Assembly: GCF_014650675.1 (NCBI RefSeq)
Contig: NZ_BMVK01000006.1
Coordinates: 425,680 to 489,679, forward strand
DNA from: Streptomyces anulatus
GTDB taxonomy: Bacteria; Actinomycetota; Actinomycetes; Streptomycetales; Streptomycetaceae
DNA: 64,000 nt
Direction of reading: 5' to 3'
Shown: positions 32,857 through 40,655 of the stretch, piece by piece
Position numbering within the stretch: the stretch's first letter is position 1
How the letters are laid out: the number at the start of each line of letters is the position of its first letter
Notes under the pieces: generated by a model
Databases searched by the model: none
What the model was told of the DNA's origin: nothing
The model's input: only the letters and a program-made list of their open reading frames with translations
Made by a program: the position numbers and the translations under genes

Positions 32857-33629
32857 CTGTCTCGTCCTTCCGGTGCGGAGTACGACGGGTCTGCGGGGGC
32901 GTCCGGTCGTGGCGGGCGCAGGAGCGGCGGGTGCAGGGCGGTGGCGTCGCCCGCCCGGTGGAGGGCGGCCGGTTTGCCCCGGCCTCCGGTGCGGCGCGGC
33001 GGGCCCTCGACGGCTTGGACGAAGCCGGGCGCGTTCAGGACCTTGCGCCGGAAGTTGGGGCGGTCGAGCTCGACGCCCCAGACGGTCTCGTAGACCTGCT
33101 GGAGCTCGCCGAGGGTGAATTCGGCGGGGCAGAACTCGGTGGCCAGGCAGCTGTATTCGAGTTTGGCGCCGATCCGGTCGTGGGCGTCGGCGAGGATCCG
33201 GTCGTGGTCGAAGGCCAGGGGGCCGGTGGAGCCGGCGTCCCACCACCGGGCGCTCGCCGCGTCGCCGCCGCCGCGTGGTTCGGGCAGGTCCGGCAGGAGC
33301 GCGGCGTACGCGACGGAGACGACCCGCATCCTCGGGTCGCGGTCCGGGGCGGTGTAGGTGCGCAGCTGTTCGAGGTGGAGGGCGCCGACGGTGTCCTGGC
33401 CGAGGCCGGTCTCCTCGGCGAGTTCGCGGCGGGCGGCCTCCTCGGCGGACTCGCGGGGCAGCAGGAAGCCGCCGGGCAGCGCCCACCGGCCCCGGAAGGG
33501 CTCCTGGCCGCGTTCGACGAGCAGCACGTGCAGCCGGGCCTCGCGGACGGTGAAGACCGCGAGATCGACGGTGACCGCGAACGGGGCGAAGGCGTGCGGG
33601 TCGTAGCCCTCGGGGACGGGGGTGCTCAT
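32853..33629 (-). CDS. nrtR: NrtR-type Nudix transcriptional regulator of NAD metabolism
   Basis: A 258-residue protein with an N-terminal Nudix domain (about 17-150) and a C-terminal winged helix (about 175-215: FTLGELQQVYETVWGVEL, DRPNFRRKVL). This two-part structure defines NrtR, a repressor of NAD genes released by ADP-ribose. The Nudix box matches GX5EX7REUXEEXGU exactly (G54, E60, R68-E69, E72-E73, G75), so it may also hydrolyse ADP-ribose. A 45-residue Pro/Arg-rich tail is unusual. The ATG overlaps the nadR stop (ATGA). An inverted repeat before pnuC (35371-35395) is the likely operator, giving autoregulation. Confidence 0.88.
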   Translation of the reverse strand: MSTPVPEGYDPHAFAPFAVTVDLAVFTVREARLHVLLVERGQEPFRGRWALPGGFLLPRESAEEAARRELAEETGLGQDTVGALHLEQLRTYTAPDRDPRMRVVSVAYAALLPDLPEPRGGGDAASARWWDAGSTGPLAFDHDRILADAHDRIGAKLEYSCLATEFCPAEFTLGELQQVYETVWGVELDRPNFRRKVLNAPGFVQAVEGPPRRTGGRGKPAALHRAGDATALHPPLLRPPRPDAPADPSYSAPEGRDR

Positions 33630-34705
33630 CGCTTCTCCGGGAGGGGTGCGGCGAAGTCCCAGCCGGTGGCGAGGAGTTCGTCGACGGCGGCGACGGCGGC
33701 GGCGAGCCGCGCCTCGGGCGGACCGGTGATCTCGATGAACCGGCGGCCGGTGCGGGTGAGTTCGGCGCGGAAGCGGTCGGTCATCCAGGGCCGCAGCTCC
33801 TCGCCGTCCCGCAGCCCGTCGTCCTCGAAGGCGACGCCCTCGTGGTCGGTGAGCAGCCACAGGTGGTGGGCGGCCCGGTCCGCGATCTCCTCGACGCGCG
33901 GGTTGCGTCCGCCGACGTACCGCTCGTGCCAGACGGTGGTGGCGAAGGAGTCCGTGTCGCAGAAGAGCACCGGGGACCCGGCGCGGGCGGCGTCCTCCTC
34001 CCGGTCGTTCTGGGCCTGCGCGATGAGCGGGAAGTCGTCGGTGGTGAAGGTGACGTCTTCCCAGGCGGCCCCGGGCCACCGTCGGCGCAGGGCGGCGAGC
34101 TTGTCCTCGCTGTACTCGCGGCCGTACTCGGCGACGTACCCGGTGCGCGCCCACACGCCGCCGCGTGCGCGGTAGTGGGCGGCGAGCGCCCGCGCGAGGG
34201 TCGTCGTGCCGGTGGACTCCGCGCCGAGGACGACGACCCGGCGGGCGAGGGCGGCCCGCACGGGCGGCCGGAGGAAGTCCCAGCAGCCGACGGGGTCCTT
34301 GCGCACGGCGGTGCCGGAGACCGGGAAGAGGGTGCGGTCGGGGTCGACGAGGACGGACGACGCGCCGAAGCGGTGGCCCAGTTCCTCCCCGTACGCCTCC
34401 GAGGTGAAGACGGCGTCCACCCGCTCGGGCACGGCCGCGGTGAACACCGCCATGTGCGCGTCCCAGACCGCCGGGTCATGGACGTCCATGTGCGTGTCGT
34501 CGACCGCGCCGACCACCGTGACGTCCGGGTGGACCTCGCGCATCCAGGCGACCCGGTCGGCGAGCGGGACGGACTCCACGGAGGCGGCGCAGACCAGCAC
34601 GGTCAGCCGTTCGCAGCGGTCCCTCGCGGTCTCGACGAGGTGGTGGTGGCCGGCGTGCGGCGGGTAGAACTTTCCGAGGACCAGGCCGTGTCCGTAGCGC
34701 TTCAT
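33626..34705 (-). CDS. nadR: NadR-like NMN adenylyltransferase / ribosylnicotinamide kinase
   Basis: A 359-residue bifunctional enzyme. Residues 1-140 form a nucleotidylyltransferase: GKFYPPHAGH (11-20) and VSGTAVR (129-135) correspond to GxFxPxHxGH and ISSTxxR. Residues 155-359 form a P-loop kinase with GAESTGTTTL (161-170), in which Thr replaces the usual Walker Lys. Later motifs include TGYVAEYGREYSE and VLFCDTDSFATTVWHERY. The pair would phosphorylate nicotinamide riboside to NMN and then make NAD. pnuC, the riboside importer, is directly upstream with an ATGA overlap. It lacks the E. coli NadR helix-turn-helix; control falls to the NrtR protein. Confidence 0.9.
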   Translation of the reverse strand: MKRYGHGLVLGKFYPPHAGHHHLVETARDRCERLTVLVCAASVESVPLADRVAWMREVHPDVTVVGAVDDTHMDVHDPAVWDAHMAVFTAAVPERVDAVFTSEAYGEELGHRFGASSVLVDPDRTLFPVSGTAVRKDPVGCWDFLRPPVRAALARRVVVLGAESTGTTTLARALAAHYRARGGVWARTGYVAEYGREYSEDKLAALRRRWPGAAWEDVTFTTDDFPLIAQAQNDREEDAARAGSPVLFCDTDSFATTVWHERYVGGRNPRVEEIADRAAHHLWLLTDHEGVAFEDDGLRDGEELRPWMTDRFRAELTRTGRRFIEITGPPEARLAAAVAAVDELLATGWDFAAPLPEKR

Positions 34706-35358
34706 GCCGCGGCCACCTCCGCGGGGCGCGGGGTGCGGGCGGTCAGGTCGCGGTGCCAGTTGCGCAGGCCGACGAGGCAGAGCGCGAGGAACCCGGCGTA
34801 CAGCAGCGAGGTCAGATACAGCCCCTTGTGGGCGTACAGCGGGATGTAGACCACGTCGGCGGCGATCCACAGCCACCAGGACTCCAGCCGCTTCCTGCAC
34901 TGCCCGTACGTCGCCATGAGCGACAGGGACGTCGTCAGCGCGTCCCAGAACGGGACGGTGGAGTCGGTCGCGCGGGACAGCAGCAGGGTGATCCCGAGGG
35001 TCCCCACCACCCCCGCCGCGAGCAGCCAGGTCCATTCGGCGCGGGTCGTTCTGCGCACCGGCAGGACGGAGGTTCCTGGTCCACCCCCGTGGGTCCAGGT
35101 CCACCAGCCGTACGCGGCGAGGGTGATGAAGACGATCTGGAGGCCGGCGTCGGCGTACAGACCGGACTGGGCGAACAGCAGGATGAAGAAGAGGTTGTTG
35201 GCGATGCCGATCGGCCAGTTGGCGAGGTGCTGGCGGGCCACGAGCCAGACGCACAGCGCCCCGCTTCCGAAGCCCAGCACCTCGGTCCAGCTGACCGGGG
35301 TGTCCAGGATCGTCACCAGGGGCTGTTGCAGGGGATCGAGTACGTCCGCGAGACTCAC
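34702..35358 (-). CDS. pnuC: Nicotinamide riboside transporter
   Basis: A 218-residue PnuC family membrane protein with seven or so spans, including VLGFGSGALCVWLVARQHLANWPIGIANN (as VLGFGSGALCVWLVARQ / HLANWPIGIANN) and the conserved NLFFILLFAQSGLYADAGLQ. The C-terminal WWLWIAADVVYIPLYAHKGLY matches the family's riboside-binding W/N/Y segment. I chose GTG 35358 because AAGGAGG lies five bases upstream; the GTG at 35382 has no site and falls within the operator. It mediates facilitated uptake, trapped by phosphorylation through NadR. Confidence 0.9.
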   Translation of the reverse strand: MSLADVLDPLQQPLVTILDTPVSWTEVLGFGSGALCVWLVARQHLANWPIGIANNLFFILLFAQSGLYADAGLQIVFITLAAYGWWTWTHGGGPGTSVLPVRRTTRAEWTWLLAAGVVGTLGITLLLSRATDSTVPFWDALTTSLSLMATYGQCRKRLESWWLWIAADVVYIPLYAHKGLYLTSLLYAGFLALCLVGLRNWHRDLTARTPRPAEVAAA

Positions 35359-35370
35359 GCCCGCCTCCTT

Positions 35371-35395
35371 CTTTATGGTCACTCTGACTATAAAG
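35371..35395 (-). promoter_or_regulatory. AT-rich inverted repeat overlapping the pnuC promoter (probable NrtR operator)
   Basis: CTTTATGGTCA, CTC spacer, TGACTATAAAG: 11-base arms with one mismatch. On the minus strand TATAGT (35393-35388) would be the -10, with TTTTGC at 17 bases as a weak -35, so a bound repressor would block RNA polymerase. GTCA-N3-TGAC with AT-rich ends resembles remembered actinobacterial NrtR boxes. Confidence 0.7.
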
Positions 35396-35415
35396 GCTGG
35401 ACGGGGGCGGCAAAA

Positions 35416-35467
35416 GGCCCGCGGCCGGTTCTGTTCGAACTTTCCGAACAGATACCGGCCGCGGGCC
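35416..35467 (-). terminator. Long hairpin after rluB
   Basis: GGCCCGCGGCCGGT and ACCGGCCGCGGGCC form the outer stem, with CTGTTCG/CGAACAG as an inner stem after a small bulge. It starts 21 bases after the rluB stop and isolates it from the pnuC promoter. Confidence 0.7.
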
Positions 35468-35488
35468 TCAGTACGACGTCGGGTGGGG

Positions 35489-36832
35489 CTAGAGGCCGAC
35501 CTCGCGCATCAGCATGCCGACCTCGGTGTTGGTGAGGCGGCGCAGCCAGCCGGACTTCTGGTCGCCCAGCGGGATCGGCCCGAATGACGTCCGCACGAGC
35601 CGCTCGACCGGGAAGCCCGCCTCGGCCAGCATCCGGCGCACGATGTGCTTGCGGCCCTCGTGGAGGGTCACCTCGACCAGGTAGTTCTTGCCGGTGTTCT
35701 CGACGACGCGGAAGTGGTCGGCGCGGGCGTAGCCGTCCTCCAGCTGGATGCCGTCCTTGAGCCGCTTGCCGAGGTCGCGCGGCAGGGGGCCCTGGATGGC
35801 GGCCAGGTAGGTCTTCTTCACGCCGTACTTGGGGTGCGTGAGGCGGTGGGCCAGCTCACCGTGGTTGGTGAGCATGATGATGCCCTCCGTCTCGGTGTCC
35901 AGGCGGCCGACGTGGAACAGCCGCGTCTCGCGGTTGGTCACGTAGTCGCCGAGGCACTGACGGCCGTCCGGGTCCTCCATCGAGGAGACGACACCGGCGG
36001 GCTTGTTCAGCGCGAAGAAGAGATACGACTGGGCGGCGACCGTCAGGCCGTCGACCTTGATCTCGTCCTGGTGCACGTCGACGCGCATGCCCTGCTCGAC
36101 GACGATCTCGCCGTTGACCTCGACGCGGGACTGCTCGATCAGCTCCTCGCACGCCCGGCGGGAGCCCATGCCGGCGCGGGCGAGGACCTTCTGCAGCCGC
36201 TCGCCCTCCTGCTCGGCGCCCGGGTGGGTCTTGGGGAGGTTGATCTCGGGCTTGTTCGCATACCGGTCGCGGTTGCGCTGCTCGATCTTGGCGTCCAGCT
36301 CGCGGGGGCGCGAGGGGGCGGCACGGCGGAAACCGCCGGTGCGGCCGCTGCCGCCCTGTGCGGGCTTCGGGCCGCCCTTGGCGCCACCGCGGGCGGCCGC
36401 GCCGCGGCCCTTGCGGGGGCCGTCCTGCTCGGCGCGGGCGCCGGGGGCGTCGTTGCCGACGTCGTAGCGGCGCTCCTCCGGGCGGGGACGGCGGGGGCGC
36501 TGCTCCTGCTCGTCGCGTCCGCCCTGGTAGCTCGGACGGCCACCCTGGCCGCCGGGACGACCGCCCTGGCCGGTGGGACGGCCGCCCGAGGATCCGGGCC
36601 GCCCGCCCTGGCTGCTGCCGCCGCGTCCGCCGCCCTGGCCGCCGGAGCGTCCGCCCTGGCCGCCGCCCTGTCCCTGGCCCTGGCGGAAGGACCCGCCGCC
36701 GTCACGTCCGCCCTGGCCGCGTCCGCCGCCCTGACCTCCGGGGCGACCGCCCTGGCCGCCGGGACGACCGCCCTGACCGCCGCTCCGGCCTCCGCCGCCG
36801 CCGCTTCCGCTGTTCCTGCCACTGCTTCGCAT
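35489..36832 (-). CDS. rluB: 23S rRNA pseudouridine synthase RluB with Gly/Arg/Gln-rich N-terminus
   Basis: A 447-residue protein. The first about 170 residues are low-complexity (GGQGGRPGGQGG-type repeats), then a basic linker. An S4 RNA-binding domain (RLQKVLARAGMGSRRACEEL) and the RsuA/RluB catalytic domain follow, with catalytic Asp in VGRLDTETEGI. GRKHIVRRMLAEAGFPVERL is the family C-terminal motif. It modifies U2605 (E. coli numbering) of 23S rRNA by homology. The ATG overlaps the scpB stop by one base (TGATG). scpA-scpB-rluB is a conserved order. The RGG-like extension may add RNA affinity. Confidence 0.92.
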   Translation of the reverse strand: MRSSGRNSGSGGGGGRSGGQGGRPGGQGGRPGGQGGGRGQGGRDGGGSFRQGQGQGGGQGGRSGGQGGGRGGSSQGGRPGSSGGRPTGQGGRPGGQGGRPSYQGGRDEQEQRPRRPRPEERRYDVGNDAPGARAEQDGPRKGRGAAARGGAKGGPKPAQGGSGRTGGFRRAAPSRPRELDAKIEQRNRDRYANKPEINLPKTHPGAEQEGERLQKVLARAGMGSRRACEELIEQSRVEVNGEIVVEQGMRVDVHQDEIKVDGLTVAAQSYLFFALNKPAGVVSSMEDPDGRQCLGDYVTNRETRLFHVGRLDTETEGIIMLTNHGELAHRLTHPKYGVKKTYLAAIQGPLPRDLGKRLKDGIQLEDGYARADHFRVVENTGKNYLVEVTLHEGRKHIVRRMLAEAGFPVERLVRTSFGPIPLGDQKSGWLRRLTNTEVGMLMREVGL

Positions 36833-37488
36833 CAAAATTCCGTCTTGTCGTCTGCGTGAGTATCCGGGGTGTCCGGTGCGTCCGGATCGAACGACGGCAC
36901 ACCCTCTAGCGTCTCAGCCTCGATCGCGTCCGCCTCCGGGAGGAAGGGCGCGAGCTCCGGGAGCTCGTCCAGGCCGCGCAGGCCCATTCGCTCCAGAAAG
37001 TAGTTCGTCGTCCTGTACAGGATCGCACCTGTTTCGGGTTCCGCGCCCGCCTCCGCCACCAGGCCCCTCTGGAGGAGGGTCCGCATGACGCCGTCGCAGT
37101 TCACTCCGCGCACCGCCGAGACCCGCGAGCGGCTCACCGGCTGCCGGTACGCGACCACCGCCAGGGTCTCCAGCGCGGCCTGGGTGAGCCGGGCGTGCTG
37201 GCCGTCCAGGACGAAGCCCTCCACGGCCGCCGCGTACTCGGGGCGCGTGTAGAACCGCCAGCCGCCGGCGACGAGCCGCAGGTCGAACCCCCGGCGCTGC
37301 ACCGTGTACTCGTCGGCCAGCTCCCGCAGCGCGTCCGCCACGGCCCTGCGGGGCCGCTGGAGCACCTTGGCCAGGTGGTCGACGGTGGCGGGCTCGTCGA
37401 CGACCATGAGGACCGCCTCCAGGGCGGGCTTCAGATCGAGCGCGGCGACCGCGCCCCCGTCGGCCTCACGGTCCGGCTGCTCGCTCAT
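36832..37488 (-). CDS. scpB: Segregation and condensation protein B
   Basis: A 218-residue kleisin-interacting subunit of the Smc-ScpAB condensin. It has two winged-helix domains: LKPALEAVLMVVDEPATVDHLAKVL (as LKPALEAVLMVVDEP / ATVDHLAKVL) and LTQAALETLAVVAYRQPVSRSRVSAVRGVN (as LTQAALETLAVVAYRQPVS / RSRVSAVRGVN). An acidic tail of about 35 residues follows. The ATG at 37488 overlaps the scpA stop (ATGA). It works on the nucleoid during chromosome segregation. Confidence 0.95.
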   Translation of the reverse strand: MSEQPDREADGGAVAALDLKPALEAVLMVVDEPATVDHLAKVLQRPRRAVADALRELADEYTVQRRGFDLRLVAGGWRFYTRPEYAAAVEGFVLDGQHARLTQAALETLAVVAYRQPVSRSRVSAVRGVNCDGVMRTLLQRGLVAEAGAEPETGAILYRTTNYFLERMGLRGLDELPELAPFLPEADAIEAETLEGVPSFDPDAPDTPDTHADDKTEF

Positions 37489-38549
37489 TCCCGTACGCCC
37501 TTCCCGTCCGTACCCCTGTCGGGTTCCCGGTCGAACTCGTCCGTCACCACCGGCTCCGCGTCCACCCCGCCGCACCACGCCACCAGCAGGTCGCCCAGCG
37601 CCTCGTCCTGGTCGAGGGTGACGGCCTTCTCCCGGTACAGCTCCAGCAGGGCCAGGAACCGGGCGACCACGGTCAGGGTGTCCGGCGCGTCCTCGGTCAG
37701 CACCGCGAAGCTCACCGCCGCCCCGGCCTCGCGCAGCCGCTCCACCACCAGGCCCGCCTGCTCCCGGACGCTGACCAGCGGGGCGTGGATGTGGTCGACG
37801 TACACCTGGGGCCTGGGCTTCGGCTGCATCGCCTTCACGGCGAGCTTCGCGAAGCCCTCGGGCCCGATGCTGATGACCACCTCGGGCAGCAGCGCGGCGT
37901 GCTGGTCCTCCAGCCCGACCGTACGGGGGTGGCGGCGGGCCTCCGACTCCAGGCGGCCCTGGAAGATCTCGGCGATCCTCTTGTACGCGCGGTACTGGAG
38001 CAGCCGCGCGAAGAGCAGGTCCCGGGCCTCCAGGAGCGCGAGGTCCGCCTCGTCCTCGACCTCGGCGGCGGGCAGCAGCCGGGCGGCCTTGAGGTCGAGC
38101 AGCGTGGCGGCGACGACGAGGAACTCGGTGGTCTGGTCGAGGTCGCCCTCGGGACCCATGGCGCGGAGGTACGCCATGAACTCGTCGGTGACCTTCGACA
38201 GGGCGACCTCGGTCACGTCCAGCTTGTGCTTGGAGATCAGCTGGAGGAGGAGATCGAAGGGGCCCTCGAAGTTCACCAGCCGGACGGTGAAGCGCTTGCC
38301 GTCCGCTTCCGGGGCCGACGCCGGCTCCCGCACGGCTTCCGGTTCCCCCTCAGCCTCCGGCTCCGGTACGGGCTCAGGTCCTACGGGCTCCGGCTCGGGT
38401 GCGGCTTCCGGCTCCCGTACCGCTTCCACGGGCTCCGGCTCCCGTACGGCCTCGGCAGCCGTCCTCTCCGCCTCCACGGGCGGTACCGCCCCCGGCCCCC
38501 GCCCCAGGGCACGGCGGCGCGGTGCGGCGGGGTCGTCGGGCGTGGGCAT
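37485..38549 (-). CDS. scpA: Segregation and condensation protein A, kleisin, with acidic repeat N-terminus
   Basis: A 354-residue kleisin bridging Smc heads. The canonical domain begins at FTVRLVNFEGPFDLLLQLISKHKLDV near residue 87 (as FTVRLVNFEGPFDL / LLQLISKHKLDV) and ends with LLELYREKAVTLDQDEALGDL. The first 85 residues are unusual: Glu/Pro/Val/Ala repeats such as VREPEPVEAVREPEAAPEPE, not needed for the kleisin fold. It is coupled to scpB and, 129 bases upstream, preceded by the parA pair. Confidence 0.95.
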   Translation of the reverse strand: MPTPDDPAAPRRRALGRGPGAVPPVEAERTAAEAVREPEPVEAVREPEAAPEPEPVGPEPVPEPEAEGEPEAVREPASAPEADGKRFTVRLVNFEGPFDLLLQLISKHKLDVTEVALSKVTDEFMAYLRAMGPEGDLDQTTEFLVVAATLLDLKAARLLPAAEVEDEADLALLEARDLLFARLLQYRAYKRIAEIFQGRLESEARRHPRTVGLEDQHAALLPEVVISIGPEGFAKLAVKAMQPKPRPQVYVDHIHAPLVSVREQAGLVVERLREAGAAVSFAVLTEDAPDTLTVVARFLALLELYREKAVTLDQDEALGDLLVAWCGGVDAEPVVTDEFDREPDRGTDGKGVRE

Positions 38550-38678
38550 GGTGGTCCAGGGGTGGGACGGCAGCGCGGACGGGTCCCGCCGACCGGCGGG
38601 ACCAGGGTGTGCCGGACGCCGCCCGGCAGGCGGGAAGGTGACGACAGGCCCTGGGGCAGGCTACCCGCGCCGTGCCGC

Positions 38679-39239
38679 TCAGCGGCCGCGCAGCCGCCGT
38701 ACGAGGATGCTCGCGTCGCCCCGGGACTCCAGGTCGGCCAGGACCACCGCCACCGCCTCGCGGACGATGCGGCCCCGGTCGACGGCGAGGCCGTGTTCGC
38801 CGCGCAGGACGAGCCGGGCGTGTTCGAGGTCCATCAGCTCCTCGGCGGAGACGTAGACCGTGATCTTCTCGTCGTGGCGTTCCCGGCCGCTGGGGCGGCG
38901 GTTGGCGCCGCGTCCGCCGCCGCGCCTGCGCTGCTGCTGGACCGCCGGGGGCTGCTCGGCCGGGGCGGACGCGGGGCGCTCGCCGGATGCGGCCTTGGCG
39001 GTTGGGGGACGCTCGCCCTCGCCGCCTCGGCCGCGCGAGTCGCCGCCGTCGGCGTCGGCCGCGGCGTGCTCCTCACGGTCGGCGGGCGGGGCCTGGCCGG
39101 AGGGGTCGCTCTCCCCGGCGGGCGCGGGCACCCTCGGCTCGCCGTTCGCCTTGCGTCGCCGGTCCGCCGGAGAGGACGGCTGGAGGCCCATCCCGCCTCC
39201 GGTGGTACGGAACAGTTCGTCGGCCCCCGGCAGACTCAC
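38679..39239 (-). CDS. Small DNA-binding-like partner of ParA
   Basis: A 186-residue protein. The first about 120 residues are disordered and rich in Gly/Ala/Arg/Glu. The last 65 (EKITVYVSAEELMDLEHARLVL, RGEHGLAVDRGRIVREAVAV; first part written in pieces of under 20: EKITVYVSAEE, LMDLEHARLVL) look like a ribbon-helix-helix fold: a beta strand TVYVSAEEL then two helices. The GTG at 39239 overlaps the ParA stop (GTGA); a GTG at 39251 is the alternative. This pairing with ParA recalls small centromere-binding proteins, but DNA binding is inference. Confidence 0.7.
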   Translation of the reverse strand: MSLPGADELFRTTGGGMGLQPSSPADRRRKANGEPRVPAPAGESDPSGQAPPADREEHAAADADGGDSRGRGGEGERPPTAKAASGERPASAPAEQPPAVQQQRRRGGGRGANRRPSGRERHDEKITVYVSAEELMDLEHARLVLRGEHGLAVDRGRIVREAVAVVLADLESRGDASILVRRLRGR

Positions 39240-40396
39240 TCGGCGTGACACCGGGCGAGCACCTCCCTGGCGAGCTGGCGATAGGCGGCTGCGCCGACCG
39301 AGTTGGAGGCGTAGGTGGTGATGGGCTCACCGGCGACGGTGGTCTCCGGGAAGCGGACCGTGCGGCCGATGACCGTGTGGTAGACGTGCTCGTCGAAGGC
39401 CTCGACGACGCGCGCCAGGACCTCGCGGCTGTGCACCGTACGGGAGTCGTACATGGTGGCGAGGATGCCGTCGAGCTCCAGCTCCGGGTTGAGCCGCTCC
39501 TGGACCTTCTCGATGGTCTCGGTGAGCAGCGCCACCCCGCGCAGCGCGAAGAACTCACACTCGAGCGGCACTATGACCTTGTGAGCGGCCGTCAGGGCGT
39601 TCACGGTGAGCAGGCCGAGCGAGGGCTGACAGTCGATCACGATGTAGTCGTAGTCGGCCATCAGCGGCTTCAGGGCGCGCTGGAGCGTGGACTCGCGGGC
39701 CACCTCGCTGACGAGCTGCACCTCGGCCGCGGAGAGGTCGATGTTGCTGGGCAGCAGGTCCATGTTGGGGACCGCGGTCTTGAGCAGGACGTCGTCGGCC
39801 GTCATGCCCCGCTCCATGAGCAGGTTGTAGACGGTGAGGTCCAGCTCCATCGGGTTGACCCCGAGGCCGACGGAGAGGGCGCCCTGCGGGTCGAAGTCGA
39901 CAAGCAGGACCCGGCGTCCGTACTCCGCGAGCGCGGCGCCCAGGTTGATGGTCGACGTGGTCTTGCCGACGCCGCCCTTCTGGTTGCACATCGCGATGAT
40001 CTTCGCGGGGCCGTGGTCGGTCAGGGGACCCGGGATCGGGAAGTACGGCAGGGGCCGTCCGGTCGGGCCGATGCGCTCGCGGCGCTGACGCGCGGCGTCG
40101 GGCGCGAGGGTGGCCGCGTACTCCGGATCGGGCTCGTACTCGGCGTCGGGGTCGTAGAAGTGCCCCTCGGGCACCTCGGCGAAGTCGGCGAAGCGGTCGG
40201 TGTCCCGGCTGCTCTCGTTGCCGGCCGTGGCGTTCACGTGTAGGCCGTCCATCATCTGGGGGGCTGTCGTCATGTGCTGTTGGGTGGCGAAGGTGCGGAC
40301 AGCGACGGAGCCGACAGCTTCGAGCCCGATCGGGCTCAGACCCCGTGCAGGCATCCCTGGTTGACCACCCCCGGGAGTAATTGTCGACTCATTCAC
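39236..40396 (-). CDS. Orphan ParA-family ATPase
   Basis: A 386-residue Walker-type ATPase. The deviant Walker A NQKGGVGKTT (138-147) with signature Lys, DFDPQGALSVGLG (A'), and YIVIDCQPSLG (B) are intact. The first about 130 residues are an unstructured extension that is not seen in chromosomal ParA next to gidB/parB. AAGGAGG lies 11 bases before the GTG at 40396; MPARGLSPIGLEAVG at residue 15 is a possible later start. It sits before a small DNA-binding-like gene and scpAB, so a role in chromosome organisation is likely. It is not the parAB locus near oriC. Confidence 0.9.
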   Translation of the reverse strand: MNESTITPGGGQPGMPARGLSPIGLEAVGSVAVRTFATQQHMTTAPQMMDGLHVNATAGNESSRDTDRFADFAEVPEGHFYDPDAEYEPDPEYAATLAPDAARQRRERIGPTGRPLPYFPIPGPLTDHGPAKIIAMCNQKGGVGKTTSTINLGAALAEYGRRVLLVDFDPQGALSVGLGVNPMELDLTVYNLLMERGMTADDVLLKTAVPNMDLLPSNIDLSAAEVQLVSEVARESTLQRALKPLMADYDYIVIDCQPSLGLLTVNALTAAHKVIVPLECEFFALRGVALLTETIEKVQERLNPELELDGILATMYDSRTVHSREVLARVVEAFDEHVYHTVIGRTVRFPETTVAGEPITTYASNSVGAAAYRQLAREVLARCHAE

Positions 40397-40655
40397 AAGT
40401 CGTCTTACCTCCTTGGACGTGACCAGGAAACTTATCGATAGGTCAGCGTGGCACCATGCCGACGATTGGCGACTCTATGGCGTGTCACCGGTCCGCAGCA
40501 ACACAATCCGCCGGACCCGGCCCGATGTGTCGGCAATCGAACGCCTCGCTGTCAAGGGTGCACAGCGACCAAGCCGCACATTTCACCGCTGCACGAAACG
40601 GGTAAAGGGTTACGTTCGGCGCGAGTTGCGCAAGGGCCCCACAGGGCCCGATACG
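40397..40655. other. Upstream region of parA
   Basis: About 260 bases with no gene. It is AT-richer near parA (CAGGAAACTTATCGATAGGTC, as CAGGAAACTT and ATCGATAGGTC) and should hold the parA promoter on the minus strand. I see no clear -35/-10 pair. Confidence 0.4.

Noticed and set aside
35358..35382. pnuC start at GTG 35382
   Set aside because: No ribosome binding site, and it lies within the inverted repeat and next to the -10; GTG 35358 has AAGGAGG.
35645..36859. 404-residue plus frame with ALAAGTTALAGG repeats
   Set aside because: Shadow of the Gly-rich part of rluB on the opposite strand; no domain or start signal.
39236..40396. Chromosomal parA of the oriC parAB locus
   Set aside because: No parB, gidB or rnpA nearby; neighbours are scpAB and ald, so it is an orphan ParA.
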